From Aquipseudomonas alcaligenes NBRC 14159 (lineage in GTDB: Bacteria; Pseudomonadota; Gammaproteobacteria; Pseudomonadales; Pseudomonadaceae), in contig NZ_BATI01000046.1 in the NCBI RefSeq assembly GCF_000467105.1, positions 1-34,284 on the forward strand: a stretch of 34,284 nt of DNA. The letters are read 5' to 3'. How positions within the stretch are numbered: position 1 is the stretch's first letter; each line of letters starts with the position of its first letter. The notes under the pieces were generated by a model. That model was given only the letters and a program-made list of their open reading frames with translations, did no database searches and was not told the DNA's origin. Both the position numbers and the translations under genes were made by a program. Of the stretch, positions 26,329 through 32,300 are shown piece after piece.

Positions 26329-26633
26329 GAGCTGAACTCCTCAGAAGGAATCTGCGGCCCGGCCTAATGCAAGATGGCGCGCAAACCGGGCGTTAACTAC
26401 TCGGTGCACTGAGATCGATGCGGACAGTACGAATGCGCGCAATCAGGAAAGACGAGCGTCCAGGCCCAAATGCGGCGGAGAGGAGAATGCGTGGCTTCCA
26501 TCCATGAAAACTAGGCGGCAACGCGGACTACAAAAGCCCGACTGGCCATATGGCCGATGATGCTGTTTTCACACTAGGTCAGGGAGGCCATGGCGCAATA
26601 GTGTCAAACTGCCTGCCTGACGAGAGGCATGAT
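26329..26633. other. Gene-free leader upstream of the eCIS operon
   Basis: About 305 bases with no gene that I can support on either strand. It must hold at least the leader, and possibly the promoter, of the leftward eCIS operon. I could not pick a convincing sigma70 promoter. A TTGACA on the - strand at 26602-26607 has no -10 at a useful distance. A perfect 12-base palindrome (GGCCATATGGCC) lies at about 26543-26554 and could be a regulator site. The prophage junction forms the right border of this region. Confidence 0.5.
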
Positions 26634-26644
26634 AGTTCGCATAA
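26634..26644 (+). other. XerC arm of the left prophage junction (attL)
   Basis: AGTTCGCATAA matches the XerC arm of the complete dif at 34194-34204 in 9 of 11 bases (all but the first two). It marks where the chromosome ends and the phage begins on the left. Confidence 0.75.
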
Positions 26645-26728
26645 TGCCGTGACGTTACGTTTAATCGCGTTTGGACAATCGGGCGCAGCCTCCAAGCGCG
26701 ATTTAATGTAACGTCCGTTATGCGATGC
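26634..26728. other. CTXphi-type attachment structure: two inverted dif-like sites forming a hairpin
   Basis: Site 1 (+ strand): XerC arm 26634-26644, 10-base spacer 26645-26654, XerD-like arm TTACGTTTAAT 26655-26665 (9/11 to the dif XerD arm). Site 2 (- strand, read from 26728 to 26701): GCATCGCATAA, spacer CGGACG, TTACATTAAAT; each arm 9/11 and the normal 6-base spacer. The inner arms 26651-26675 and 26691-26715 pair over 25 positions (22 Watson-Crick, two G-T, one mismatch) around a 15-base loop, and TCGCATAA pairs with TTATGCGA outside an unequal bulge. CTXphi attP has the same layout: two opposed sites, one with an enlarged spacer, folded on ssDNA for XerC cleavage. Confidence 0.8.
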
Positions 26729-26952
26729 CTTCTCTCGACCTTCCCGATTATTTGTTACGTAACGCACGCCTCTACGCCCCCGGCCATGATGACCAGGGCG
26801 CAGTTGCGCATGTGATTGAGGACTATGCCCGGCTTGTCGGTGAGGTTCGCCAACTGCGCCGCCGGGTAGCGCAGCTTGATGAGGAGGGCGCCGCCCTGGA
26901 CGCCCGTCTTTCTGAACTGAAGGCCCTATGCCTCGTCATCCTCGATTTGTAG
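26725..26952 (+). CDS. Small coiled-coil phage protein (start inside the att structure)
   Basis: 75 residues. LPDYLLRNARLYAPGHDD is followed by a heptad-like helix (VGEVRQLRRRVAQLDEEG, then LDARLSELKAL), so it probably forms a coiled coil. I have a general memory of similar short proteins in Pseudomonas plasmids and phages but cannot name the family. No Shine-Dalgarno sequence precedes the ATG, which lies within the inverted dif-like site. The 3' end overlaps the end of the converging gene at 26926-27294 by 27 bases. The protein-like composition makes it plausible; expression is uncertain. Confidence 0.55.
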   Translation: MPSLDLPDYLLRNARLYAPGHDDQGAVAHVIEDYARLVGEVRQLRRRVAQLDEEGAALDARLSELKALCLVILDL

Positions 26953-27294
26953 CTCTATTGCTGGCTGGTCGCGGTGTCTCTTCTTTCGCGTTTTCTTTGC
27001 CAGCTCGGCCTTTAGTTGTTCGATCTGCTTCTCAAGCTGTGCGATTTTTAGGTCTTTCTCTACCGCTTGCACCCTGAGTCTTTCCATTTGGTCATGCACC
27101 TGGCGGAAGTTTTTAGTCAGGCGCTCCACATCTTCTGAATTTGCCTTTTCGTTACGTTGCGCTTTTTGCCTCTCGCGGTAGGCCCGCTGCCTATCGGCAT
27201 TGCTCATGGCCGAGCCGGTAGCCGGGCGACCTCGGCGCTTCGGCTGTTCGCCCAGGTCGAGCGCCTGGGTTGCTTTGTCGTTGGTGTCGATCAC
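26926..27294 (-). CDS. Basic, coiled-coil DNA-binding-like early phage protein
   Basis: 122 residues from a GTG at 27294. A GAGGAG site lies 8 bases upstream, and GTGA overlaps the stop of the upstream gene, so this start is better than the ATG at 27315. Residues about 18-48 are very basic (KRRGRPATGSAMSNADRQRA, then YRERQKAQR), a pattern found in plasmid and phage DNA-binding proteins; the RRGRPATG part resembles an AT-hook-like arm. Residues 50-105 form a long heptad coiled coil (LEKQIEQLKAELAKK), followed by a basic then acidic tail. It may be the regulator binding the repeated GTAACGTAACG sites upstream of its operon; this is inference. Confidence 0.8.
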   Translation of the reverse strand: MIDTNDKATQALDLGEQPKRRGRPATGSAMSNADRQRAYRERQKAQRNEKANSEDVERLTKNFRQVHDQMERLRVQAVEKDLKIAQLEKQIEQLKAELAKKTRKKRHRDQPAIELQIEDDEA

Positions 27295-27542
27295 AGGTAG
27301 TTCTCCTCGTCGCACTTTTGCAGACCACGAAATAGGGCGCGCTCCGGGCTACCGTATGCGTCGTCGGAGTGCAGGACTCCACGGCCTTCCTTGGACAGAA
27401 TCCACTCGTAGTCTCCCCATTCGCCAGCACTTACGACGTACAGCGTGTATCCGCCGTCGAGTTCGATGGCATGGTTTACGCGATCAGGGGTGTTCGAATA
27501 TTTCCAAGTGATCAGGTGCGCGCCGGTGTCTTTGATATGCAT
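27291..27542 (-). CDS. Small conserved-looking phage protein, first gene of the leftward early operon
   Basis: 83 residues (MHIKDTGAHLITWKYSN, VNHAIELDGGYTLYVVSA, YEWILSKEGRG). It looks like a compact beta-rich soluble protein; family not recognised. A GGAG site lies 9 bases before the ATG. It shares a GTGA overlap with the downstream DNA-binding-like gene. Its promoter region carries three copies of an 11-base repeat. Its position suggests a role in phage regulation or host interaction. Confidence 0.75.
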   Translation of the reverse strand: MHIKDTGAHLITWKYSNTPDRVNHAIELDGGYTLYVVSAGEWGDYEWILSKEGRGVLHSDDAYGSPERALFRGLQKCDEENYL

Positions 27543-27574
27543 TGCTCAATCTCCGTTTCGTTGTCCGTGCCTTA

Positions 27575-27580
27575 ATTATA
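27575..27580 (-). promoter_or_regulatory. -10 element of the leftward early promoter
   Basis: TATAAT on the - strand, 33 bases before the ATG of the gene at 27291-27542. The -35 region is poor (TAGTCT at 17-base spacing), and the first GTAACGTAACG repeat lies directly in the spacer, as expected for a regulated promoter. Confidence 0.55.
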
Positions 27581-27655
27581 GTAACGTAACGGTAAATAGA
27601 CTAGCGTAACGTAACGCTAAATATGACCGTTCGTCGGCTTATTTGTAACGTAACG
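27581..27655. repeat. Three direct GTAACGTAACG repeats upstream of the early operon
   Basis: Exact copies at 27581-27591, 27606-27616 and 27645-27655. Related GTTACGTAACG is at 26754-26764, and GTTACGT or GTAACGT cores are in both arms of the att hairpin. Each copy is a tandem GTAAC half-site. They are candidate operators for a phage regulator, or iterons. Confidence 0.8.
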
Positions 27656-28004
27656 GACAATCCCCGAGCCGCCCTCGACCGCCCCCCCTTCCTGATTACT
27701 CCCCGCGAAGCGGGCATGTGTAGCGAATGGCGGAACATTCCCCGCCAGGGGAACGGGTAGCCGGAAGGCGCAGGGCGGTAGCCCTGTTCGAGCACCTGGA
27801 GCGAAGGCGGAAGAGCGCAGAGCTTCTAAGGCAGACCCGCACGTCCCTGGGGTAGGCCTGGAAGGCCGCAGGGGTTCACCCCCTGTTCGAAGCTAGCCGA
27901 CGCAATGTCGGCTCTGCGTAGAGCTTTTGGCGTCGTTTCGGCCGGCGCCGACCGGTGGGGGTGCTGTTACACCCCCACTTTACCCCGGATTCCCGGGGTT
28001 GCTC
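27656..28004. other. Gene-free region with clustered hairpins: candidate phage origin/packaging region
   Basis: About 350 bases, GC-rich, with no convincing gene. Hairpins: CAGGGG/CCCCTG at 27869-27885; AGCCGAC/GTCGGCT with a 5-base loop at 27895-27913; GTGGGGGTG/CACCCCCAC with a 6-base loop at 27955-27978; CCCCGG/CCGGGG at 27983-27998. Filamentous phages keep their replication origins and packaging hairpin in one such intergenic region, so that role is inferred. No T-run follows the hairpins, so they are unlikely to be intrinsic terminators. Confidence 0.55.
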
Positions 28005-28184
28005 CTACCTCTTGGGCTTCGCCATCCTTTCGAAGTCTTCTTCGGTGATTTCCTCTAATCCCTTAAGAATCAACCACTTAAGCATTTCTGTCTCTTTGAT
28101 CGACTTCTTTGTCGCAATGGTCGCTTTCACGGCCTCCTTTTCGACCTTGCGCCATGTCTCGTCGTCAATGTGCTTTGTGGGCAT
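28005..28184 (-). CDS. 59-aa candidate phage regulator, divergent from the replication gene
   Basis: A short frame on the - strand: ATG at 28184, TAG at 28005-28007, AGAGGCG about 8 bases upstream. It begins MPTKHIDDETWRKVEK and ends FERMAKPKR; it is highly charged and helical (ETEMLKWLILKGLEEITEED). The K/T-rich start followed by two helices is reminiscent of small ribbon-helix-helix or accessory regulators in plasmids and phages, and I recall similar MPTKHIDD-type proteins in mobile DNA. It is divergent from the replication initiator, the position of the RstR repressor in CTXphi. A repressor or immunity role is inferred. The opposite strand is also open (27955-28236) but gives a low-quality protein. 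Confidence 0.72.
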   Translation of the reverse strand: MPTKHIDDETWRKVEKEAVKATIATKKSIKETEMLKWLILKGLEEITEEDFERMAKPKR

Positions 28185-28241
28185 TGAGCTGTCGCCTCTT
28201 GTTTGTTTGCGCTCGCATTCTAGGCTTTTTTTCTAAGCCCC

Positions 28242-28270
28242 TTGACATTGAGAATCTAAGAACCTAACTT
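28242..28270 (+). promoter_or_regulatory. Promoter of the replication and virion genes with overlapping operators
   Basis: TTGACA at 28242-28247, a 17-base spacer and TAACTT at 28265-28270, ending 32 bases before the ATG of the replication initiator. TCTAAG occurs at 28232-28237 and 28255-28260, with an inverted copy in the palindrome TTTCT-T-AGAAA at 28286-28296. One copy lies between -35 and -10, so a bound repressor would block the promoter. Confidence 0.7.
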
Positions 28271-28302
28271 CTGCGGCAATTCTCATTTCTTAGAAACTCA
28301 GT

Positions 28303-29433
28303 ATGTTCATCGACTGGCTCACGGTTTCACAGGAACACCCCCACGACCTTCCGGTCGTCTGCGACGTGTTCACGATTACCGTTGATGCCATCACCGGCGA
28401 GAAAATCAGCGAGCGCCAGCCCCGCTTCAAGCATGAGGGTTCTTTTTCTACCTCGATCACGATTCACGTCCAGGGGCGCAAGGTGAGGGTAGAGGGCAAC
28501 CCGAGCCGTATAGACCGCCTCGACAACCTTTTCGGCTATGAGCACGTTGAGCAGTGCATCAGCGTCTATAACCGCATCCTTGCTGAGTACGGCCTGCCGG
28601 GCTTCACCCGCTGCACCGTTCGTATGCTCCGCGATGGCGCCTCAGGTGCCCGCGCTGGTGACTGGCTTTCTGATGGCGCCTGCATCGAGCGCATAGACCT
28701 GACCACCAATGTCGCGGTGGGTGAGGGCAACGTATTGGCTTACTTGCGTGCCGTTTCCTCGCAGCGCATTGGCCACTCCATCGGGAACCTGTTTCCAAAC
28801 GGTCGCACCGTCGATTGGCGGACCGAGAAGGGCGGTTGCCGCCTCCAGTACCGCAAGTCCTACGACAAGGCCTATGAAATCGACCTGCATCTTTTGCCAC
28901 GGGCCAAGCGCCTGTTTGGCGATGACTCACCCGAGGCCAGCTACGCGCAGCAGGTTCGGGACTACTGCGCCGAGCATGGCGTTGTTCGGATGGAACAGGA
29001 GCTGAAAGCCGAATTCCTCCAGCGCGAAAACCTCCGTTTTTGGGGCCTCTTTGATGAACGCCGGCTCACTGAACTTCACGGCGAATTTCTGGCGATAGAC
29101 GAACGTTTGAAGGTGACTGCGATGGATATCGTGAGCATTTCTGAGCAGCTTCTGCTCGAAAAAATTGTGAATACCACCCGCGCAGCAAACACGACTGCGA
29201 TGTATGCCATTCAGTGGATGCACGGTCAGAAGTTCGACTTCAACAAGTCCGCCGTCCAAGAGCACGCAGCCCGTCTTAACCGCATCGGTATCAACATCCG
29301 CAATGCCTGCGACACCAGCCGCTTTGCCCCTGTGATCGTCCGTCAGGCCCGCGAGATCGAGAAGACCTACGCGCTTCCTGTTCCTGTCTGGTACCGCCGC
29401 CCGGTCGGCCATCTGCACGCGGTGGCCGCATGA
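28303..29433 (+). CDS. Rolling-circle replication initiator (gpII/X or RstA-like)
   Basis: 376 residues, in the normal size range. MFIDWLTVSQEH is the typical opening of inovirus replication proteins (phage X/replication initiation family), followed by the beta-rich N-terminal domain (SITIHVQGRKVRVEGNPSRI) and YNRILAEYGLPGFTRC. Candidate catalytic tyrosines lie in RLQYRKSYDKAYEIDLH, the region where the gpII/RstA group has its active Tyr. The C-terminus (RLNRIGINIRNACDTSRFAP) is also family-like. It nicks the double-stranded replicative form to start plus-strand synthesis. The ribosome site is weak. The stop overlaps the next ATG (ATGA). Confidence 0.87.
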   Translation: MFIDWLTVSQEHPHDLPVVCDVFTITVDAITGEKISERQPRFKHEGSFSTSITIHVQGRKVRVEGNPSRIDRLDNLFGYEHVEQCISVYNRILAEYGLPGFTRCTVRMLRDGASGARAGDWLSDGACIERIDLTTNVAVGEGNVLAYLRAVSSQRIGHSIGNLFPNGRTVDWRTEKGGCRLQYRKSYDKAYEIDLHLLPRAKRLFGDDSPEASYAQQVRDYCAEHGVVRMEQELKAEFLQRENLRFWGLFDERRLTELHGEFLAIDERLKVTAMDIVSISEQLLLEKIVNTTRAANTTAMYAIQWMHGQKFDFNKSAVQEHAARLNRIGINIRNACDTSRFAPVIVRQAREIEKTYALPVPVWYRRPVGHLHAVAA

Positions 29434-29663
29434 GAACCGTCAGCTTCCAGGGCGCTCGCCTGACCGAATCCGACCGCCGCCGTCTCGCTCAGCAGCAGCA
29501 GGCGAGGGCGTTCATCAACCCCGTTCTACAGCAGCAGGTCGCCCAGATCGAAGCCAATTTGGCACGCCTGCAAGCTGACGAAAATCGGGTCGATCCCTAC
29601 CGGTATCGCCTCGACTACCAAGCTAAAGGCACGCCGTATGTTGGCGATGCGTTCGGCTTCTAA
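29430..29663 (+). CDS. Small hydrophilic phage protein
   Basis: 77 residues, coupled to the replication gene by a four-base overlap. It is Gln/Arg-rich and helical (ESDRRRLAQQQQARAFINP, VAQIEANLARLQAD) with a Tyr-rich end (YRYRLDYQAKGTPY). No family recognised. Small genes at this position in inoviruses can be replication accessory proteins; nothing in the sequence proves this. Confidence 0.75.
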   Translation: MRTVSFQGARLTESDRRRLAQQQQARAFINPVLQQQVAQIEANLARLQADENRVDPYRYRLDYQAKGTPYVGDAFGF

Positions 29664-29692
29664 CCCGCGCCACTACTGATCTGGAGCAAATC

Positions 29693-30001
29693 ATGCCCTA
29701 CACCTACCTCGGCGTTACCCGCGATGCCGGCACCTCGAAAAAGACCAACAACAAGTACGACATTTTGGTCGTTCATTTCGCCCAGGACGCTTCCCAGAAC
29801 CAGCGCCCTGACCGCCAGTTTTCCTGCGGCTTGGAGCCTCAGCAGATGCCCATCAGCGAGGCCTGCATGAAGCAATTCCAGACCATCGAGCCTCTGACCG
29901 CTGTTAACTTCGACTTCGAGCCCGATCCCCGGAACATGCAGCGCAACCGCATCTGCGGCGTTCGTCCTGTCGCTGCTGCTAAGCCTTCGGCTGTTGCCTA
30001 A
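29693..30001 (+). CDS. Candidate ssDNA-binding protein (gpV-like)
   Basis: 102 residues with a TGGAG site 7 bases before the ATG. The sequence (YTYLGVTRDAGTSKKTNNKY, then ILVVHFAQD, VNFDFEPDPRNMQRN) looks like a small beta-barrel with basic loops. It resembles the DUF1293-type proteins that I recall at this place in Pseudomonas-type inoviruses. By size and position between the replication gene and the coat genes it should coat the viral single strand and stop complementary-strand synthesis. Family assignment is by pattern, so moderate. Confidence 0.72.
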   Translation: MPYTYLGVTRDAGTSKKTNNKYDILVVHFAQDASQNQRPDRQFSCGLEPQQMPISEACMKQFQTIEPLTAVNFDFEPDPRNMQRNRICGVRPVAAAKPSAVA

Positions 30002-30016
30002 GGGGAGGGCGCCGCC

Positions 30017-30223
30017 GTGATCTTCCAGGGTCGAATCATCTGCAACGGTTGCTCCCGCGAAATGGGCGTCCTGCACGTCCAGACCGCCCAGGAACAGCAC
30101 TTCTGCCCGGATTGCTCCGCATCCGGCTCGGCCGATGTTTTGACCCCCGAGCTTGCTTTGGCGCTCTCCGAACTCATCACCCGAGGCATTAGCCGCGGGC
30201 GCATCCCTGAGGTGCTCCGCTGA
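30017..30223 (+). CDS. Small zinc-ribbon-like phage protein
   Basis: 68 residues from a GTG with a GGAGGG site 8 bases upstream. Two pairs of cysteines, C9/C12 (CNGC) and C30/C33 (CPDC), make a probable zinc ribbon, followed by a helix (LTPELALALSELITRG). It has no signal peptide or TM helix. Function unknown: a small regulator or assembly helper is possible. Its stop overlaps the next ATG by one base (TGATG). Confidence 0.75.
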   Translation: MIFQGRIICNGCSREMGVLHVQTAQEQHFCPDCSASGSADVLTPELALALSELITRGISRGRIPEVLR

Positions 30224-30495
30224 TGCCTCTTCCCCTGTGTGTCCACCTCGATCAAGCCACCGGCGCCCTGGTTGCCGCTGGCGAGTTCACCGGCGAATGC
30301 ACCGGGTACGTACTCATCACCCCGGCCGATTGGGCGGGGTCGGTGACCATCGCTCAGCTGTTCGCAATGCCTGACGCGTCTCAGCTGGGCGCTGCCTTTG
30401 CCTGCTTCTTCGGCGTGGTCGTTGGCCCTTGGGCCATCGCTCACCTCGTCGGACGAGTTGCGGGCTTCTTCGACCACGATAGAGAGGAACTCTAA
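30223..30495 (+). CDS. Small one-TM phage protein, candidate minor coat protein
   Basis: 90 residues. Residues about 56-78 (GAAFACFFGVVVGPWAIAHL) form one hydrophobic helix, with an acidic tail (DHDREEL). It lies directly before the major coat gene, where Ff-type phages encode the small end proteins gpVII and gpIX. It is longer than those, and the soluble N-terminal part is unusual, so this is inference from position and topology. Confidence 0.72.
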   Translation: MPLPLCVHLDQATGALVAAGEFTGECTGYVLITPADWAGSVTIAQLFAMPDASQLGAAFACFFGVVVGPWAIAHLVGRVAGFFDHDREEL

Positions 30496-30497
30496 CC

Positions 30498-30719
30498 ATG
30501 GAAAACACCGTGAAACTGCTGCAACGCGCCGGTTACGGCATCGCCATCACTGCCGTCGCCGTACCGGCTATGGCTGCTGAGGCTATCGACTACAGCGCCA
30601 TGATCGCCGTTCCGGTGGCCACCGGCGCTGTCGCTGCCATCGTCGCGATGGGTGCCGTCAAGATCGCTCCCGGCTTCGCGAAATGGGCCGTCAACAAAGT
30701 CGCCGGCATGTTCCGTTAA
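30498..30719 (+). CDS. Major coat protein (gpVIII-like)
   Basis: 73 residues. A signal peptide (KLLQRAGYGIAITAVAVPAM) ends with AMA, so cleavage after residue 26 is likely and leaves a 47-residue mature protein. That has the gpVIII layout: a short acidic N-terminus (AEAIDYS), a hydrophobic helix rich in Ala, Val and Gly, and a basic C-terminus (KWAVNKVAGMFR) that faces the DNA. Two thousand or more copies normally form the filament. GAGAGGA lies 9 bases upstream. A strong terminator follows, the usual place for one in filamentous phages. Confidence 0.92.
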   Translation: MENTVKLLQRAGYGIAITAVAVPAMAAEAIDYSAMIAVPVATGAVAAIVAMGAVKIAPGFAKWAVNKVAGMFR

Positions 30720-30744
30720 TTCGGGCATCCCTGCGGGGACAGTA

Positions 30745-30772
30745 GGCCCCCAATTCGGGGGCCTTTCTTTTT
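30745..30772 (+). terminator. Intrinsic terminator after the major coat gene
   Basis: GGCCCCC (30745-30751) pairs with GGGGGCC (30757-30763) around a 5-base loop, followed by TTTCTTTTT. Partial termination here would give high coat-protein expression relative to the downstream adsorption and assembly genes. Confidence 0.92.
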
Positions 30773-30784
30773 GGAGTGGAGAAA

Positions 30785-30862
30785 ATGATATGGATGGTGC
30801 TCGCGGCATTTGCAGGCGTTATTACTGGTGGCTGTGTCTGCTTTGCCTTGCAGTCTTCGTAA
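30785..30862 (+). CDS. 25-aa hydrophobic frame overlapping the adsorption protein start
   Basis: ATG at 30785 to TAA at 30860-30862. It encodes MIWMVLAAFAGVITGG followed by CVCFALQSS, with no charged residue: one membrane helix. GGAG lies 3-4 bases upstream, slightly close. Ff gpVII and gpIX are 33 and 32 residues and similarly hydrophobic, so this could be a tiny end-cap protein. Against this, it overlaps the signal-peptide codons of the next gene in another frame, where a hydrophobic product can arise by chance. Confidence 0.35.
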   Translation: MIWMVLAAFAGVITGGCVCFALQSS

Positions 30863-32292
30863 GCTCGGCCGATGCCGCTACTCGTCGTTACCCTAAAATG
30901 CCAACTGCCCAGGAGGTAGGAACTGGCGGCACTGCTGTCTCTAAAGGTACTAATACATATTCAATTGAGCAGCCAGGTGTTGACTATATCCCTTCTGATT
31001 ATTCTTCTTCAAAGGGCACAAAGCTCCCTGTAAAAACCAAGTACGATTACTCAATTCCCCGAACTTTTAACCATGCTAAAGGTTGGATTTCCAAGATTGG
31101 CAAAGGCGGCCTTGTTGGTATCGGCGTTTCTGTCGGCATTGACATGATGCTTGACCATGTCGGTGCTTTTATTGACGAAAACGGCCAGCTAGCTAAGAAG
31201 AAGGAGAATCTAGAGCCTCTTTCAACTCTTTGGTGGTGTGCTCAGCCTGTTGCTACTAACTGCAAAGCTACCGATGCCGCTTACAATACAAAACGTTTTG
31301 CCACTCCGTCCGACCTTGCGGCTTTTACCGTCTCCGACCGTAGCACTTCTTCTACTATTTATTCTGTTCAGGGGTATACCACTTCTGGTGCATCTGGCGT
31401 TGTTAATTACAAGGTAACTCGTTCTGACACACCCACGCCTGACACTTGGGCTCAGGAGATATTCAGGCACGGTGAATGCACCCCACCTTCCGTTTATTCA
31501 GAATCTTTACGTGGTTGCGTTAAAACAACTAATACGCCTCTCTCCGATTCCGATTATGCCCTGATGGAAGCCTTCGCTAACGCTCAGAATTCCGCCTGGC
31601 TCCAAGGTCTACTTAAGGACGTATGCGCGCAGTCTACCAATCCCGCGGGCTGCTTTTCAGAGCTTAAAGAACAAGGCTCCTCCCTTGCTGGCCCCTCTCA
31701 AGTCTCAGGCCCCTCTAAAACGACTACAAGCACTTATACCGATTCTAATGGCGTCTCCCAGCAAACAACCGCAACGCAAAACACCACATATAACATCACC
31801 TATGGCTCCAACTATTACGATTATCGTAAGACTGTAACCACTACAAAAACCGGCACGGACGGAACCTCCGAAACTTCGACCGAGGCCGAAACTCCTGATA
31901 TTACAGAGGAGGAAAAGCCACCACAGGAAGAGCAGGAAGAAGAGCAGGTCGCCGCCGTTCCATGTTCTGGCTCTAGTTGCGACGGTCCTGCATATCAGGA
32001 TCAGTATCAGCCCACCGAGCAAACAAAAGAAGACCACATAGACTCCTATGTTGATCGCGTCGCCTCCATTCCAATTATTCAGGCTGTAGGCAATTTGTTT
32101 GATATTTCTGCTGCCGGCGCCTGTCCAGTTTGGACCTTTAACCATCAACTTGAGATAGGCGGTTTCTCCACAAACATTAATCTTGTTTTTGATTACCTGT
32201 GCCAGCCCTGGTTTACCCAATACGGCCCCTGGATAAGGGCGGTCATTTATTTGGTTGCTGTGTACGCCGCGATCCGCGTTGCTCTCTTGTGA
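30790..32292 (+). CDS. Adsorption/attachment protein (gpIII/CoaA-like)
   Basis: 500 residues from the ATG at 30790, 8 bases after GGAG and downstream of the terminator; frames starting earlier run through the coat gene and terminator. There is a signal peptide (YYWWLCLLCLAVFVSSADA), a variable Ser/Thr-rich ectodomain with scattered Cys, a disordered acidic linker near 370-400 (EEEKPPQEEQEEEQ), and a C-terminal anchor (WIRAVIYLVAVYAAIRVALL). This order is that of the pilus- and host-binding tip protein. Codons are much richer in A and T than in the neighbouring phage genes, which suggests module exchange. The sequence is not recognisable at family level beyond this layout. Confidence 0.85.
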   Translation: MDGARGICRRYYWWLCLLCLAVFVSSADAATRRYPKMPTAQEVGTGGTAVSKGTNTYSIEQPGVDYIPSDYSSSKGTKLPVKTKYDYSIPRTFNHAKGWISKIGKGGLVGIGVSVGIDMMLDHVGAFIDENGQLAKKKENLEPLSTLWWCAQPVATNCKATDAAYNTKRFATPSDLAAFTVSDRSTSSTIYSVQGYTTSGASGVVNYKVTRSDTPTPDTWAQEIFRHGECTPPSVYSESLRGCVKTTNTPLSDSDYALMEAFANAQNSAWLQGLLKDVCAQSTNPAGCFSELKEQGSSLAGPSQVSGPSKTTTSTYTDSNGVSQQTTATQNTTYNITYGSNYYDYRKTVTTTKTGTDGTSETSTEAETPDITEEEKPPQEEQEEEQVAAVPCSGSSCDGPAYQDQYQPTEQTKEDHIDSYVDRVASIPIIQAVGNLFDISAAGACPVWTFNHQLEIGGFSTNINLVFDYLCQPWFTQYGPWIRAVIYLVAVYAAIRVALL

Positions 32293-32300
32293 GGTGATAT

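Noticed and set aside
26602..26607. TTGACA on the - strand as a promoter for the eCIS operon.
   Set aside because: No acceptable -10 lies 16-18 bases downstream (CCCTGA at 17).
27295..27315. ATG at 27315 as start of the DNA-binding-like gene.
   Set aside because: The GTG at 27294 has a GAGGAG site 8 bases upstream and a GTGA overlap with the previous gene; the ATG has neither.
27581..27655. GTAACGTAACG repeats as a CRISPR array.
   Set aside because: The units are 11 bases with unequal short spacers of 14 and 28 bases; this fits operators or iterons and no cas genes are present.
27955..27978. Hairpin as intrinsic terminator of the 59-aa gene.
   Set aside because: The stem is strong but no T-run follows on the - strand; an origin or packaging role fits better.
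27955..28236. A 93-aa frame on the + strand.
   Set aside because: It has no ribosome site and an odd Ser/Phe-rich product; the opposite strand holds a well-formed 59-aa gene with a good ribosome site.
30652..30789. Adsorption protein starting at 30652.
   Set aside because: That start lies inside the major coat gene and the frame reads through the terminator; the ATG at 30790 gives a clean signal peptide and a ribosome site.
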